NCBI GenBank assembly: GCA_021773835.1
Contig: JAJFJQ010000030.1
Span: 44,054 to 108,053, forward strand
Source: Gammaproteobacteria bacterium
Lineage (GTDB): Bacteria > Pseudomonadota > Gammaproteobacteria > Ga0077536
DNA length: 64,000 nt
Direction: 5' to 3'
The position numbers and the translations under genes were made by a program. The first letter of the stretch is position 1. The number at the start of each line of letters is the position of its first letter. A model generated the notes under the pieces. The model saw only the letters and a list, made by a program, of their open reading frames with translations. It had not been told where the DNA came from and did not search any database. This document shows positions 46,820 to 56,703 of the stretch, piece after piece.

Positions 46820-47887
46820 TTATGCCAACGCCGCAGCAATCGAAGCATGAAAATGTCCCAGCGCCGGCTCGTTACGGCCGTAGGAAATATGGGTCTGTGC
46901 GCCGGAAGAGAACCCACGCTGAATATTTTCCCCGACAGGAAAATCCTCCTGCTGCACCGTATCGAGTAACAGTGCCATATTGCGAGCCCAGTAGGCCGCG
47001 GCTTTATCGGAAACGACCGGTTCTGGCGTATACAACGATACGGCCATCCGTGAATGATTTGTCTTGCCGGCGGGAAATACACGCCACGTCTCTAAGTGAT
47101 CCCCCTGCATCACGAACACTGTGTTCGGGAACAGCACGTAGACCATTGCCGTGTGGCGGATGAGATCCCATTCTGATTCGGGTAGGTCACGCAGCCTATC
47201 GATGGTACGACGCGCATGAACCCCGCGATAGTTCTTGCCAAACGCGTCAAATGCACCAACGTTTGCGTGGATGATCGGACTGATCGTGTCGCGATGCAGA
47301 ACATCGATGTGGTAGGACTCCAAAAAGGTATCGACTACCAACTTCCAATTCATTGCGCACTCGATCTCGCGCGTTTCGAAATGTTGATAATTGTGTAATC
47401 CGAAACTTAATAAATCGCTTTCTAGTCCAGCAAGGTAGTCGTCTATGCAAAATTCGGGAACGACACTGTGAGCGATCCAGAGCATGCCTTATTTCTCGAC
47501 TAACGGTAGTTGCACTAAGCCGGATTTTTTTTTATCGACTCCGGCGAAAGATTTTGCCTCGGGTATGCCGACCAGATCTCCGGTCGCGGCGTAGGTCCAC
47601 GCATGGCAGGGACAACTAAACCGCTTGCATCGACCACGTCCTTCGACGAGTATCGGCACGCTAGAGCGATCGTCGGTGAGGTAATCGCCCGGTTCAGAGA
47701 TTTCGCAACTCAAACCAGCAAGCAATGGATAACCCTGAAATAGGACCGCTTGTTCACGTTCAAGCCGCGCCTCGCTCGTGTAATTCTCAACGGCGTTGAG
47801 ATACACGGCATCGGCCATCGCGGTACTACCATTATCTAAAAAAGAAAACAGTTGCTTTGCGAGTTTTACTTGTGTTGTTGGATCCAT
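46820..47887 (-). pseudogene. Rieske oxygenase alpha-type gene with deletion and in-frame stop
   Basis: A single frame of about 355 codons interrupted by TAA at 47491-47489. The N-terminal part has CPCHAWTYAATGDLVG, the second half of the Rieske motif, but the first half (CxHRG and the strand before it) is missing: SVPILV runs straight into EGRGRCKRF, an in-frame loss of about 25 residues. Just before the stop is LVQLPLVEK, and after it GMLWIAHSVVPEF, so one codon became a stop. The iron site (TFLESYHIDVLH) follows. Two independent lesions make activity unlikely. It starts 7 bases after the SDR stop. Confidence 0.85.
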
Positions 47888-47893
47888 ACGCTT

Positions 47894-48694
47894 CTAATCC
47901 ACCATGGAGTAGCCGCCACTAACACTTAGTACTTGTCCGGTCACGTGACCAGAAACTGAATTAGAGGCAAAAAACAGCACCGCATTAGCCACATCTCGCG
48001 GGCGTCCGAGTTTTTTCAACGGCATTGCCTTGGCGACAGATTCAAGCTGTTCTGGCGTAAATAAATATGTCTTATCGGTCCACATACTAGTAGTACCAAC
48101 TTCCTCGTCTTCCTCCGGCACCGTGACCCCAGGACACACCGTGTTACAGCGGATCCCATAACGCCCGTTTTCCTTAGCCAGGGTTTTCATCAAACTAATG
48201 ACGCCGGCCTTGATGCCACCGTATATCGCTTCACGCGGTTCACCTTGGCGCGCCGCATCGGAACTCAACGAAACGATAGCGCCCGGTGTTTTATTTTTGA
48301 GCATGACCGCAAGTACCGTATGCGTACAATTCAGATTGCCGATGTAATTGATGCGGATCACCTTTTCCCAAAATTCCGGTGTGGTCTGCGAAAAATATAT
48401 GAGCTGGTCCCAGCCAACGTTGTTGACCAAAACGTCGATACCGCCGTAATTATCTTCCGCTGCTTTGACCATCGATTGCACTTGTTGCATATCGGTGATG
48501 TCGGTCTTAATGACCTGTATATCTGCCGCCCCTTCTCGGCGCGCGATATCGGCAACGTTTTCGGCCTGCTCGGCGTCGATATCGCCGACGGTGATCCGCG
48601 CACCCTCGCGGGCAAACCCAAGCACAATCTCACGCCCGATATTCGAAGCACCTCCGGTTACGATTATCGGCTTACCTTTGAGGTCCAAATCCAT
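47894..48694 (-). CDS. SDR-family oxidoreductase
   Basis: A 266-residue classical SDR. Cofactor motif TGGASNIG near residue 13, NNVG at about 89 (VLVNNVGWDQLIYF), and catalytic Ser, Tyr and Lys in SLSSDAARQG and EAIYGGIKAG. AGGA precedes the ATG at 48694. It sits between an amidohydrolase-3 gene (58 bases upstream) and the broken Rieske gene (7 bases downstream) in a minus-strand operon. The aromatic TTPEFWEKVI segment resembles cyclohexane-type diol or ketone dehydrogenases, though this is weak. Confidence 0.88.
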   Translation of the reverse strand: MDLDLKGKPIIVTGGASNIGREIVLGFAREGARITVGDIDAEQAENVADIARREGAADIQVIKTDITDMQQVQSMVKAAEDNYGGIDVLVNNVGWDQLIYFSQTTPEFWEKVIRINYIGNLNCTHTVLAVMLKNKTPGAIVSLSSDAARQGEPREAIYGGIKAGVISLMKTLAKENGRYGIRCNTVCPGVTVPEEDEEVGTTSMWTDKTYLFTPEQLESVAKAMPLKKLGRPRDVANAVLFFASNSVSGHVTGQVLSVSGGYSMVD

Positions 48695-48751
48695 ATTAAT
48701 TCCTACTTGTAATAGATATGTACCATGTTCGCGATCCCGTTCGCGATACTC

Positions 48752-50476
48752 TTAGGCAGCAACTCTGCTCAATTCCCTAACGCCGCCATGACGCAATAAG
48801 CGTCCCGAATAATTCTGGGTCTGCTCATCGTCTTCGATAGTGATTTCGCCGTTGACCAAAACGTACCGATAACCCTTCGCTCGCTGGATCCGCCGCCACT
48901 CCCCGTCGGGTAAATCGTGCATCACTTCGGCCGGAAGGATCTCCAAGTTATCCAAGTCATAGACGATGACGTCGGCCGGCGCGCCAACCTTTAATACACC
49001 CCGCTCGCCTACCCCAGCCAGCTGCGCAGGTAGGGCCGATAAGCGCCAATGCGCGTCTTCCAAACTGAGCATCTGGTTATCGCGCACCGTCCGTATCAAC
49101 GCCTCCGTCGGAAAGCGTCCTGCAGTGAGAAATTTCGTGTGTGCGCCGCCATCGGAGACACCAAAAAGTACATATGGATTTTCTACAATCTCGCGGAGAT
49201 GATCGAGCGACTGGTTAGGCGGCATCGAAAAAAACTCCGTCTTCAGACCATCGGCGACAACGATATCTAACATTGCGTCAACCGGGTGCTTCCCGGTCTT
49301 TTCAGCGATGAGGCCGATGGTGTGATCACGCCATGGTTCAGTTTCCGGGGTCGCCGGTCCGGTAACAACGATTTCCTCGAACGGCCCGAGTACTAGGTAC
49401 GGGACGATTTCTTTCAGTGCGGAACGTCGCGCTGAGTCGGCAAGTTTCTCGAGCTTTTCGGCGTTAGTCCCAACGGTTGCTTCGCGCCACGCATGCGCCT
49501 CGTCAAATAGATTCCAGTCTTCGAAAGTAAATCCGTAGCCCGCTGGCGTCGTCAGTCCCTGACCATAGACTCTCACCCCTCTGCGGCGGCAATCTTCCAG
49601 CCACGCCAAATTGCGTCGATGAATGTGCGGTTTCTCATCAAACGCCTGGATCACATTAAACAATAAGGGGCGGCCACTAATTTCGGCGAGTTGCTCCATG
49701 TGATGACGATCGGCAGTGAAATCACCGGACGTCATCGTCATCTGCATAGCACCTCGATTACGGCGCGCAAGGACGTGGGCAAATTCAAAACACGTTTCAT
49801 CGTGCATAACGTCGGTCGGCATAGCCGTGCCGTCATAATCAACCTGCACATTCGCCGGGCCGTCTGGTGGTAGTCGCTGCGCCGACCAACCGCAGCCGCC
49901 GGCGTCCAATGATTGCTCTAAGATCTGGCACATTTGTGCATGTTCCGCCTTAGTCGGCAAACGTCCAGCCTTGGCATCTTCAAGCCCCAACACGGAAATA
50001 AGTATCGGGCTGATAGGGACAAACGGTACGATATTCATCGCCTTCGGTGTACGCTCGACACTATCTAGAAACTCCGGAAAACTCTCCCAATCCCACGGCA
50101 TTCCCGCGCGCATCGAGGCCAGCGGGATCGCTTCGACCCGCGTCATCGTGAGCATTGCGCGCTCTCGTTCCGCTGGTGCTACCGGCGCAAAGCCGAAACC
50201 ACAGTTCCCGATCACGACCGAGGTTATGCCGTGCCAACAGGAGATTGAGCAATGCGGATCCCAAAACAATTGGGCGTCGTAATGAGTGTGCAGATCGACG
50301 AACCCAGGGGCGACGACCAAGCCAGTCGCATCCAGGACTTTCTCGCCGCGAGACGCATCAATGCGTCCAATCTCGGCGATGACGCCCTGCTTGATCGCGA
50401 TATCTCCACGGTAGCGAGGTAGCCGCGTTCCGTCGACGATTGTGCCATCTTTTATTACGGTATCAAATTCAGTCAT
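48752..50476 (-). CDS. amidohydrolase family 3 protein (N-acyl-D-amino-acid deacylase-like)
   Basis: A 574-residue close paralog of 14357-16087: LVVAPGFVDLHTHYDAQLFW, GNCGFGFAPVAPAERERAML and FGVSDGGAHTKFLTAGRFPT are almost the same in both, as is FSMPPN. AGGAG lies nine bases before the ATG at 50476. It follows a BVMO-like gene and precedes the SDR, paralleling the amidohydrolase-3, TetR and BVMO arrangement at 14-19 kb. High conservation between the copies suggests the same kind of substrate. Confidence 0.88.
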   Translation of the reverse strand: MTEFDTVIKDGTIVDGTRLPRYRGDIAIKQGVIAEIGRIDASRGEKVLDATGLVVAPGFVDLHTHYDAQLFWDPHCSISCWHGITSVVIGNCGFGFAPVAPAERERAMLTMTRVEAIPLASMRAGMPWDWESFPEFLDSVERTPKAMNIVPFVPISPILISVLGLEDAKAGRLPTKAEHAQMCQILEQSLDAGGCGWSAQRLPPDGPANVQVDYDGTAMPTDVMHDETCFEFAHVLARRNRGAMQMTMTSGDFTADRHHMEQLAEISGRPLLFNVIQAFDEKPHIHRRNLAWLEDCRRRGVRVYGQGLTTPAGYGFTFEDWNLFDEAHAWREATVGTNAEKLEKLADSARRSALKEIVPYLVLGPFEEIVVTGPATPETEPWRDHTIGLIAEKTGKHPVDAMLDIVVADGLKTEFFSMPPNQSLDHLREIVENPYVLFGVSDGGAHTKFLTAGRFPTEALIRTVRDNQMLSLEDAHWRLSALPAQLAGVGERGVLKVGAPADVIVYDLDNLEILPAEVMHDLPDGEWRRIQRAKGYRYVLVNGEITIEDDEQTQNYSGRLLRHGGVRELSRVAA

Positions 50477-50556
50477 TAAGATAACTCCTAATTTTCGACG
50501 CCGCGTTCACGAGTCTTTGGTTCAAATCTCTACGCACGAAATTTTCGCACGCGGCG

Positions 50557-52020
50557 TCACGCGATCATTTCGTATTCACTAAAATCCGGCGCGCTCATAT
50601 CCGCTTCAAATCGATCAAAGTCCCACGGCCAGGTCACGGGTATACCGTTCTTATCCAAATACCAACTACTACATCCCGACATCCAAATTGTCCCTTGCAT
50701 CGCTTCACGGACATCTTGTTGAAATTGCTCGGTCGCAGCACGTTGCGGTGCGACAGCACGACATTGGCCCGTGCGTACTGGCTCGATCAGTTGCTTGATA
50801 TAATCCAGTTGCCGCTCGGCGACCAGGATCAATGGGAAATTACCCACTGGACTGTTCGGACCAATTAAAATAAAGAAATTCGGCATATCCGGTATCGAGA
50901 TACTGCGGTGGGTCATGTTGGTTGCAGCCCACGCTTGTTCCAAAGTCGTACCATGACGACCAACAAGGCGCATCGGCCGCATGAATGCATGGGCCTTGAA
51001 CCCAGTCGCGAGTGCAAGCACGTCGAGTTTATGTAGGGTCCCATCTTTCGTGCGAACCCCATCCTTTTCGATCTGTTCAACAGCCGTCGTCACCAAGTGC
51101 GCATTTGGTTTCTGAATGGCCGGATAAAACTCATCTGACATAATCAATCGTTTACACGCCGCGACGTAATTTGGGGTCAACTTCTTCTTTAACTCTGAGT
51201 CGTGAACATTTTCATCTAGGTTTGCCAGGCACAGTTCTGCGATGCGGTCTGCTATAACTTTATCGCCAATCACCGCACGTCCGAAACGGTAATTAAAGCG
51301 ATACGCCCAATGATCATAGAGCGCCTTCATTTTAGCTGGTGAGGCGTTGAACTCTGCGCGTTCGGCCTCGGTGTAAGCCGGGTTCTCAATCCCAAAGACC
51401 CACTGTGGCGTACGTTGAAACAATGAAAGCGATGCAACTCGGTCGATAATCGCCGGCACAATCTGCATAGCGGTCGAACCGGTGCCGATAATACCGACCC
51501 GATGATTATCGAGCGCTGCGCTGTGGTCCCAACGCGCCGTATGAAAACTGGCTCCGGCAAAATCTTCGATGCCGTCGATGTCGGGATAAGCGGGCTGATG
51601 CAATATACCGGTGGCGGCAATGACGATGTCCGCGCTCGTGCGCTCACCGTCGTGCATAGTTAAATGCCAGCGACCATTCTCAAATTCCGCGCTAGTAACT
51701 TCCTTGTTGAACCGCATCAACCGTTCGACGTCGTATTTTTTCGCCACACTTTCGAAGTAAGCTTGAATTTCTGCTCCCGGCGAAAACAAATGGCTCCAAT
51801 TGGGGTTCGGTTCAAAAGCATACGAATACAGGTGCGACGGCACATCACACGATAGACCCGGATAGGTATTTTCGCGCCACGTTCCGCCTAAGCGATCGGC
51901 CTTCTCAAAGATGACTATGTCGCGATAGCCTTGTTCACCGAACTTGATGGCGGCAGCAATGCCGGACATGCCAGCACCTATTATGGCAACGCTTAAATCG
52001 TGCGTAGACGACTTCTGCAT
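50557..52020 (-). CDS. flavin-containing (Baeyer-Villiger-like) monooxygenase
   Basis: A 487-residue FAD/NADPH monooxygenase. GAGMSGIAAAIKFGEQG is the FAD fold, RLGGTWRENTYPGLSCDVPS the second block, FAGASFHTARWD the BVMO-type fingerprint and IIGTGSTAMQIVPAI the NADPH fold. It is shorter than and different from the two other BVMOs, and resembles the CzcO-like/4-hydroxyacetophenone monooxygenase branch. It lies 260 bases downstream of the BVMO gene at 52280 and 80 bases upstream of the amidohydrolase-3 gene, all minus strand. Confidence 0.9.
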   Translation of the reverse strand: MQKSSTHDLSVAIIGAGMSGIAAAIKFGEQGYRDIVIFEKADRLGGTWRENTYPGLSCDVPSHLYSYAFEPNPNWSHLFSPGAEIQAYFESVAKKYDVERLMRFNKEVTSAEFENGRWHLTMHDGERTSADIVIAATGILHQPAYPDIDGIEDFAGASFHTARWDHSAALDNHRVGIIGTGSTAMQIVPAIIDRVASLSLFQRTPQWVFGIENPAYTEAERAEFNASPAKMKALYDHWAYRFNYRFGRAVIGDKVIADRIAELCLANLDENVHDSELKKKLTPNYVAACKRLIMSDEFYPAIQKPNAHLVTTAVEQIEKDGVRTKDGTLHKLDVLALATGFKAHAFMRPMRLVGRHGTTLEQAWAATNMTHRSISIPDMPNFFILIGPNSPVGNFPLILVAERQLDYIKQLIEPVRTGQCRAVAPQRAATEQFQQDVREAMQGTIWMSGCSSWYLDKNGIPVTWPWDFDRFEADMSAPDFSEYEMIA

Positions 52021-52279
52021 ACTTTTTGCCCTATCAACCTAAATATATTCATTGGCCTGGCTTTGCGACAGCGATAGTGCGTGCCTGACGCTGCTCAATA
52101 CTGTTTGACAACTCACCAAGTACAGACGACCAAGGTAATCTCTGAGGAAATTGTCCTCGTGCCTATACCATGCGCCGTAATTTGGCCGCAGCTAATCCAT
52201 CTAGTCGTTAGCCGCTGCAAATTAATGCTTAATCCTTGACCCAGAAAATACTGCTGTCACGTACTTTCATACGCCCCCG

Positions 52280-53947
52280 CTAACGCAGCACAAAACCAGC
52301 GTATTCGTTCGCCGCTACAGCATCACATTTTTCTTTGTAGAGGGGAGCCCCGCCGGCGTAGAGTAAGAAAGTCCGTTTTTTCCCGGGGACGTTCGGGCTT
52401 ACGCCCATAAACCACGAATCCGCGGTTGGGAATAGCGTCTTTTCTGCTGTTTCACCGACATGTATGGTCCAGGCCTTTTCTGCCTCATCGGTGGGCTCTA
52501 TATGTTTAAGTTTGTGTTCACCCATATAGCTGATCAGATCAGTAACCCACTCGACGTTCTGTTCGATGCAACGTGGAATGTTGCAAAAAGTAGATCCGTT
52601 ATGTGGACCGACTAAGGTAAAGAAGTTTGGGAAGCCGACCGTTTGCATACCGAGGTAAGTTCGCGGTCCGTCGGCCCATTTGTCTTTGAGTTTCTGACCG
52701 CCTTGGCCGCGGATCTCGATACGGTTTAAAGCACCCGTGACGTGATCGAAACCCGTTGCGTAGATGATCATATCGAGTTCATACTCTCTATTGTTCGTCT
52801 TGACCCCTGCCGCGGTGATACGCTCAATGGGTGTCTCTTTGAGATCAACTAAGGTGACATTGTCCTGGTTGTACACCTCGTAGTAATGCGTTTCCATCGG
52901 CACACGACGGGTGCCAAAGCCATGATTCGTGGGGATCAATTTTTCGGCAACAACCGGATCGGTGACCCGACTACGGATCTTCTTCGCGATAAACTCCGTG
53001 AGTAAAGCGTTCGCTGCCTCATTTGTCATAGTGTCGCGAAAGTTGCCGAGCCAGATGCCAAAACCGGGCTCCGCATAAAGCTTCTCGAAAAATACCTCGC
53101 GTTCTTCCGTCGAAACATCAAACGCGGAGCGCGGATCCATCCCATGCACAAAAGCACCGAATGTCTCACTACACCGCTTGAAAATCTCGACGTAACTCGC
53201 CTTTATTTTGCCTTGCTCTGTGTCGTTAATCGGGCTGTTGTGCAACGGCGCGCACCAATTCGGCGTGCGTTGAAAGACGAAGAGCTCACCAACGGTCTTG
53301 GCGACTTCTTGGATGAGCTGAACCGCAGTTGCACCCGTACCTATAACACCAACACGTTTGCCGCTGAAGTCAATGTCCTTGCGACCGCCAAAACCATCTG
53401 GATCCTGGGGCCACAGTGCAGTGTGGAACGCTTCCTTCGCGAAATTGTCGATGCCATTAATAAGTGGCATTTGCGGTGCGGACAGCGGACCCGTCGCCGA
53501 GATCAAAAATCGCGCACGAGCTGTACCTCCATCCTCGAACGTAACCTCCCAACAATCGTTAGCCTCGTCGTAGTTTGCCTTGGACACGCGAGCGCTGAAT
53601 TGGATGTCTTCACGCAGGTCGAACTTATCCGCCACGAAATTGAGGTAACGCAGCGTCTCCGGTTGGGCAGAAAAATGCTCGCTCCACTCCCACTCCTGCA
53701 ACACCTCTTCGGAGAACGAGTAACCGTAGCTGTAGCTCTCCGAATCGAAACGACAACCGGGGTAGCGATTCCAATACCAGGTGCCGCCAACACCGGTACC
53801 AGCTTCGAAAACCCGCACTGAAAGCCCAAGCTCTCGTAATTTGTATAACTGGTACATACCTGAGATGCCGGCACCGATGATGACGGCATCGTATAGAGTC
53901 GCTGAACCAGTAGCTGACATCTGTGAAGGACGGGGTGCTTCGGACAT
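52280..53947 (-). CDS. Baeyer-Villiger monooxygenase
   Basis: A 555-residue BVMO: GAGISGMYQLYKLRELG (FAD), GVGGTWYWNRYPGCRFDSES, the fingerprint FAKEAFHTALWPQD and VIGTGATAVQLIQEVA (NADPH). It is the paralog of 17209-18852. The ATG at 53947 is preceded by AAAGGAGATAGGAGG, a very strong site; the frame is open to 53974. It is divergent from a TetR gene with a 24-base palindrome between, so it is probably under direct TetR control and heads the minus-strand run down to 42546. Confidence 0.92.
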   Translation of the reverse strand: MSEAPRPSQMSATGSATLYDAVIIGAGISGMYQLYKLRELGLSVRVFEAGTGVGGTWYWNRYPGCRFDSESYSYGYSFSEEVLQEWEWSEHFSAQPETLRYLNFVADKFDLREDIQFSARVSKANYDEANDCWEVTFEDGGTARARFLISATGPLSAPQMPLINGIDNFAKEAFHTALWPQDPDGFGGRKDIDFSGKRVGVIGTGATAVQLIQEVAKTVGELFVFQRTPNWCAPLHNSPINDTEQGKIKASYVEIFKRCSETFGAFVHGMDPRSAFDVSTEEREVFFEKLYAEPGFGIWLGNFRDTMTNEAANALLTEFIAKKIRSRVTDPVVAEKLIPTNHGFGTRRVPMETHYYEVYNQDNVTLVDLKETPIERITAAGVKTNNREYELDMIIYATGFDHVTGALNRIEIRGQGGQKLKDKWADGPRTYLGMQTVGFPNFFTLVGPHNGSTFCNIPRCIEQNVEWVTDLISYMGEHKLKHIEPTDEAEKAWTIHVGETAEKTLFPTADSWFMGVSPNVPGKKRTFLLYAGGAPLYKEKCDAVAANEYAGFVLR

Positions 53948-54044
53948 CCTCCTATCTCCTTTGAAGATTGGCACGCGAATCGCGGCTTCATCCCAACCGT
54001 GCCCCGTTTAGTCGTAAGATTGAGACTGACGCATTGCGCACGGA

Positions 54045-54068
54045 GTTATTAATAGATCTGTTAATAAC
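54045..54068. promoter_or_regulatory. 24-bp TetR-type operator palindrome
   Basis: A near-perfect palindrome: outer arms GTTATTAA and TTAATAAC enclose TAGATCTG, with AGATCT itself symmetric. It lies between the divergent BVMO (53947) and TetR (54115) starts, 98 and 47 bases away. Length, symmetry and location are typical of a TetR operator controlling both genes; binding itself is inference. Confidence 0.7.
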
Positions 54069-54114
54069 GGTGGCTCATAATAATAGTATTGTCAATAAGG
54101 ATCGCACAGGACAA

Positions 54115-54747
54115 ATGGAAAAGTTAGTCGAACGTGATCGCAAGCGGGCCGAACGCTTGCGGCCCGAGGAACGTCAAAAGCAGTTATTGGCTTGCGCCGT
54201 ACGGGAGTTTGCGCGCATTGGTATCGAGGCGACGGTTCATGCCGACGTCGCCCGCGAGGCCGACGTATCGGTCCCCACTGTATTTATATATTTCCCTACC
54301 CGTGAAGTTCTAATTAACTCAGTGATCGCTGAGGTAGAACGCTTCATGCTGCAACTTATCGAACATGCAGTAGATAAAAAAAGCGCAAGTTCTGAAAAAA
54401 TCCGGTCGATACTATTGGCATTTGCGGATGCCGTTAACACCTCTCCGAACTACGTAAAGCTTTGGATGAATTGGAGTACCATTATCGCAGAGCCAACTTG
54501 GTCGCACTACGTCGCTTACCAGGATGACATCCTCGCAAGATTTGAAACACTAATTGAAGAAGGCAAAGCGGCTGGTGGAGTCCATCACGATGTTGACGCC
54601 ACCATGGGGGCGCATCTCATCATGGGTTCGGGCCACATGATTGCTCAAATGAAGTTCCGTCACCGCGACGACGCGATGGTCGAGACCTTTATACAAACAC
54701 TGATCGAGCGCGCGTTATTCACCACCGGACGCGCGATAACAATTTAA
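54115..54747 (+). CDS. TetR/AcrR family transcriptional regulator
   Basis: A 210-residue regulator. The HTH is in the segment ACAVREFARIGIEATVHADV followed by SVPTVFIYFPTREVLINSVI; the C-terminal part is a helical ligand domain. ATG 54115 has AGGA upstream; a longer frame to 53968 would run across the operator palindrome and is rejected. It is divergent from the BVMO gene, which it probably represses together with itself. The ligand is presumably a ketone, lactone or related intermediate. The group II intron begins just downstream. Confidence 0.9.
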   Translation: MEKLVERDRKRAERLRPEERQKQLLACAVREFARIGIEATVHADVAREADVSVPTVFIYFPTREVLINSVIAEVERFMLQLIEHAVDKKSASSEKIRSILLAFADAVNTSPNYVKLWMNWSTIIAEPTWSHYVAYQDDILARFETLIEEGKAAGGVHHDVDATMGAHLIMGSGHMIAQMKFRHRDDAMVETFIQTLIERALFTTGRAITI

Positions 54748-54892
54748 GATAATAGTTCTCGCCGCGCGTAACCTGGTAGGGTCGAGAGCTGGCGCGGTCA
54801 CTCACTAGGGTAACGCTTGTCTGTATCCACAGTTTCCCGTTTCGTGCCCGGTTAGAATTATCCGTAGCGCCGTTTCCAGCTCCCGCCACATC

Positions 54893-54927
54893 GCACGCAG
54901 CATGCGGATTTACCGCACTACGCGCTC
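54893..54927 (-). ncRNA. group II intron domain V-like hairpin
   Basis: On the minus strand the sequence begins GAGCGCGTAG and can fold: GCGCGTAG pairs with CTGCGTGC, then a two-base bulge (TG), then TGCGG with CCGCA around a short AT-rich loop. AGC near the start fits the catalytic triad position. It lies about 35 bases after the maturase stop, where domain V belongs. Confidence 0.55.
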
Positions 54928-54960
54928 CTGCACACTTCGTGGCAAGGGTTATGAAACCTA

Positions 54961-56262
54961 TCAAACCGGTGCCGCTTTCGGTCGCGTCTGGTACGTGACA
55001 TGGTAATGACCAAACAGTCCCAATGTCTCGTAAAGCCATCGCCTACTCCACCGCTTCCAGCCGAAGCCTTGACGCCCTCGTGCATGCGCCAGGTGGCGCC
55101 GTATCTTCTTCTCTACCCAGTTGCTGACAAACGAAAAACATCGACTCGAGTTGCCTACCGCAAAGTAGTTCACCCAACCGCGTAAGATCGGATTGATCAA
55201 TTCGATCACCCGACCTACTGGTTGCGAACGTAAGCGTCGGAAGATCATTTTGAGTTTGCGTAACAACGCCGTGCGTTTCGCAATTTGCGGTAAACATAAC
55301 GGCATCCAACGTCCCTTCCGACTACGGAGTCGACGAAACTCAAACCCAAGAAATCCGAAGCTCTCACCTCGCGTTAAGTCTACGCATCGACTCTTCTCAT
55401 CATTGACCTCAACTTGGAGCTGTGCGAACACTCGCCGTAGCCGTTGCTCTATCGCTCCTCGCCACCCGCGTCTGCGCGCCTGCCCGTCCACCAACACCAC
55501 GAGATCGTCAGCGAATCGAGCGTACTCGATACCCGTCCAACCATCGTGGCGCGTGGCCTCTCGAGCGCGCTCAAGCAATTTGTCTACCTCGTTGAGGTAG
55601 AGATTGCTGAGCAACGGAGAGAGAACACCACCTTGGGGAACGCCACACTTACCCGACGTTTTCAGGATGAGCTTGAGTAAATGCATGACTTCGCCGTCAT
55701 CGATCCGCTTCGCCACCTTCTCCAACAATAAGTGATGTCTCACCGTGTCGAAATAGTGACGAAGATCAAAATCAATCACGTCAGTCTTGCGCTCAAGTAT
55801 CGCTCCCGAGACTCGTCGGATCGCATCATGCGCCGATCGCTTAGGTCGATAACCGAATGACCCCGGTTGAAAGTCCGCTTCGAAGATAGGCTCCAGGATG
55901 AGCTTCAGCGCACCCTGAACCACCCGGTCACGAATGGTCGGGATCGACAGCCGACGTTGACCGCCGCTGGCTTTGGGTATCTCCACCGTTCGCAATCGCA
56001 ATGGACGATACGTGCACTGCACCAGTTCCTCTCGGAGCTGCGCAAGAAAGCTTTCCAGACCGCCGGCTTCGATCGCCTCAAACGTCACTCCATCAATACC
56101 TGGAGCACCGTTGTTCGCTTTCGAAAGCTGATAGGCCCTAGTCAGCGTTTCATGCTTACACACGTGCACATACAATCCCCAAAAGCGCCAAGACGTTTCA
56201 GTCTTCGCCTTGTCATAGAGTCTTCGCCTCAGGTCCTGCAGACTGATAGGTGTTTTTATCAT
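54961..56262 (-). CDS. ltrA: group II intron reverse transcriptase/maturase
   Basis: A 433-residue RT. The start IKTPISLQDLRRRLYDKAK is typical of this maturase group, so I chose ATG 56262 over 56322. RT blocks: [68 protein letters not shown] and the catalytic YARFADDLVVLVDG (FADD instead of YADD). The X (maturase) domain follows (VNYFAVGNSSRCF). No HNH endonuclease domain is visible. It promotes splicing and retrohoming of the intron. Confidence 0.88.
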   Translation of the reverse strand: MIKTPISLQDLRRRLYDKAKTETSWRFWGLYVHVCKHETLTRAYQLSKANNGAPGIDGVTFEAIEAGGLESFLAQLREELVQCTYRPLRLRTVEIPKASGGQRRLSIPTIRDRVVQGALKLILEPIFEADFQPGSFGYRPKRSAHDAIRRVSGAILERKTDVIDFDLRHYFDTVRHHLLLEKVAKRIDDGEVMHLLKLILKTSGKCGVPQGGVLSPLLSNLYLNEVDKLLERAREATRHDGWTGIEYARFADDLVVLVDGQARRRGWRGAIEQRLRRVFAQLQVEVNDEKSRCVDLTRGESFGFLGFEFRRLRSRKGRWMPLCLPQIAKRTALLRKLKMIFRRLRSQPVGRVIELINPILRGWVNYFAVGNSSRCFSFVSNWVEKKIRRHLAHARGRQGFGWKRWSRRWLYETLGLFGHYHVTYQTRPKAAPV

Positions 56263-56703
56263 GGCACCTCTGCCTCCCATGTTGGCGAAAACATTATGCG
56301 CAGTAAGGCCCCTTCGCTCCACGGGCGTTACCCCGCTTCGTCGCTAATACGAACCTCGCCGCCACCGTCTCGTCTTCTCTCCACTTCCCGGGCTCACCGG
56401 TTATAAGAGATACCTTGCTTCCGCCGATTTCTCGGCCGGAACGAGGACGGTTTCTCCAGTTGCTTAGTCGGTCCTTGTCACCGTGCTGTCCCTACCACCC
56501 CGCCAGAGAGGAAATGCCGCTTCAGTCAGTGTGCGACAGCCCTTGCTGCCTTCGCTCGGAACCAGAGAGCTCGGCCTCTAGAGTTATTTTCTGTCGGGGC
56601 CACTTATGGGTTCACTTGCGTTACGGCCCGGTGACTCGCTCACCCCCCCAAGGAGGGCTTTGTCAGTCAGCTTCATCCGCTTCGTTTCCTCCACGAATGT
56701 GAC

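Noticed and set aside
53144..53821. 225-codon antisense frame inside the BVMO gene at 52280
   Set aside because: No recognisable domain and full overlap with a conserved enzyme; similar shadows occur at 18256-18855 and 8131-8718.
56415..56702. Plus-strand open frames in the leader of the minus-strand group II intron
   Set aside because: They lie in structured intron RNA sequence and have no family pattern.
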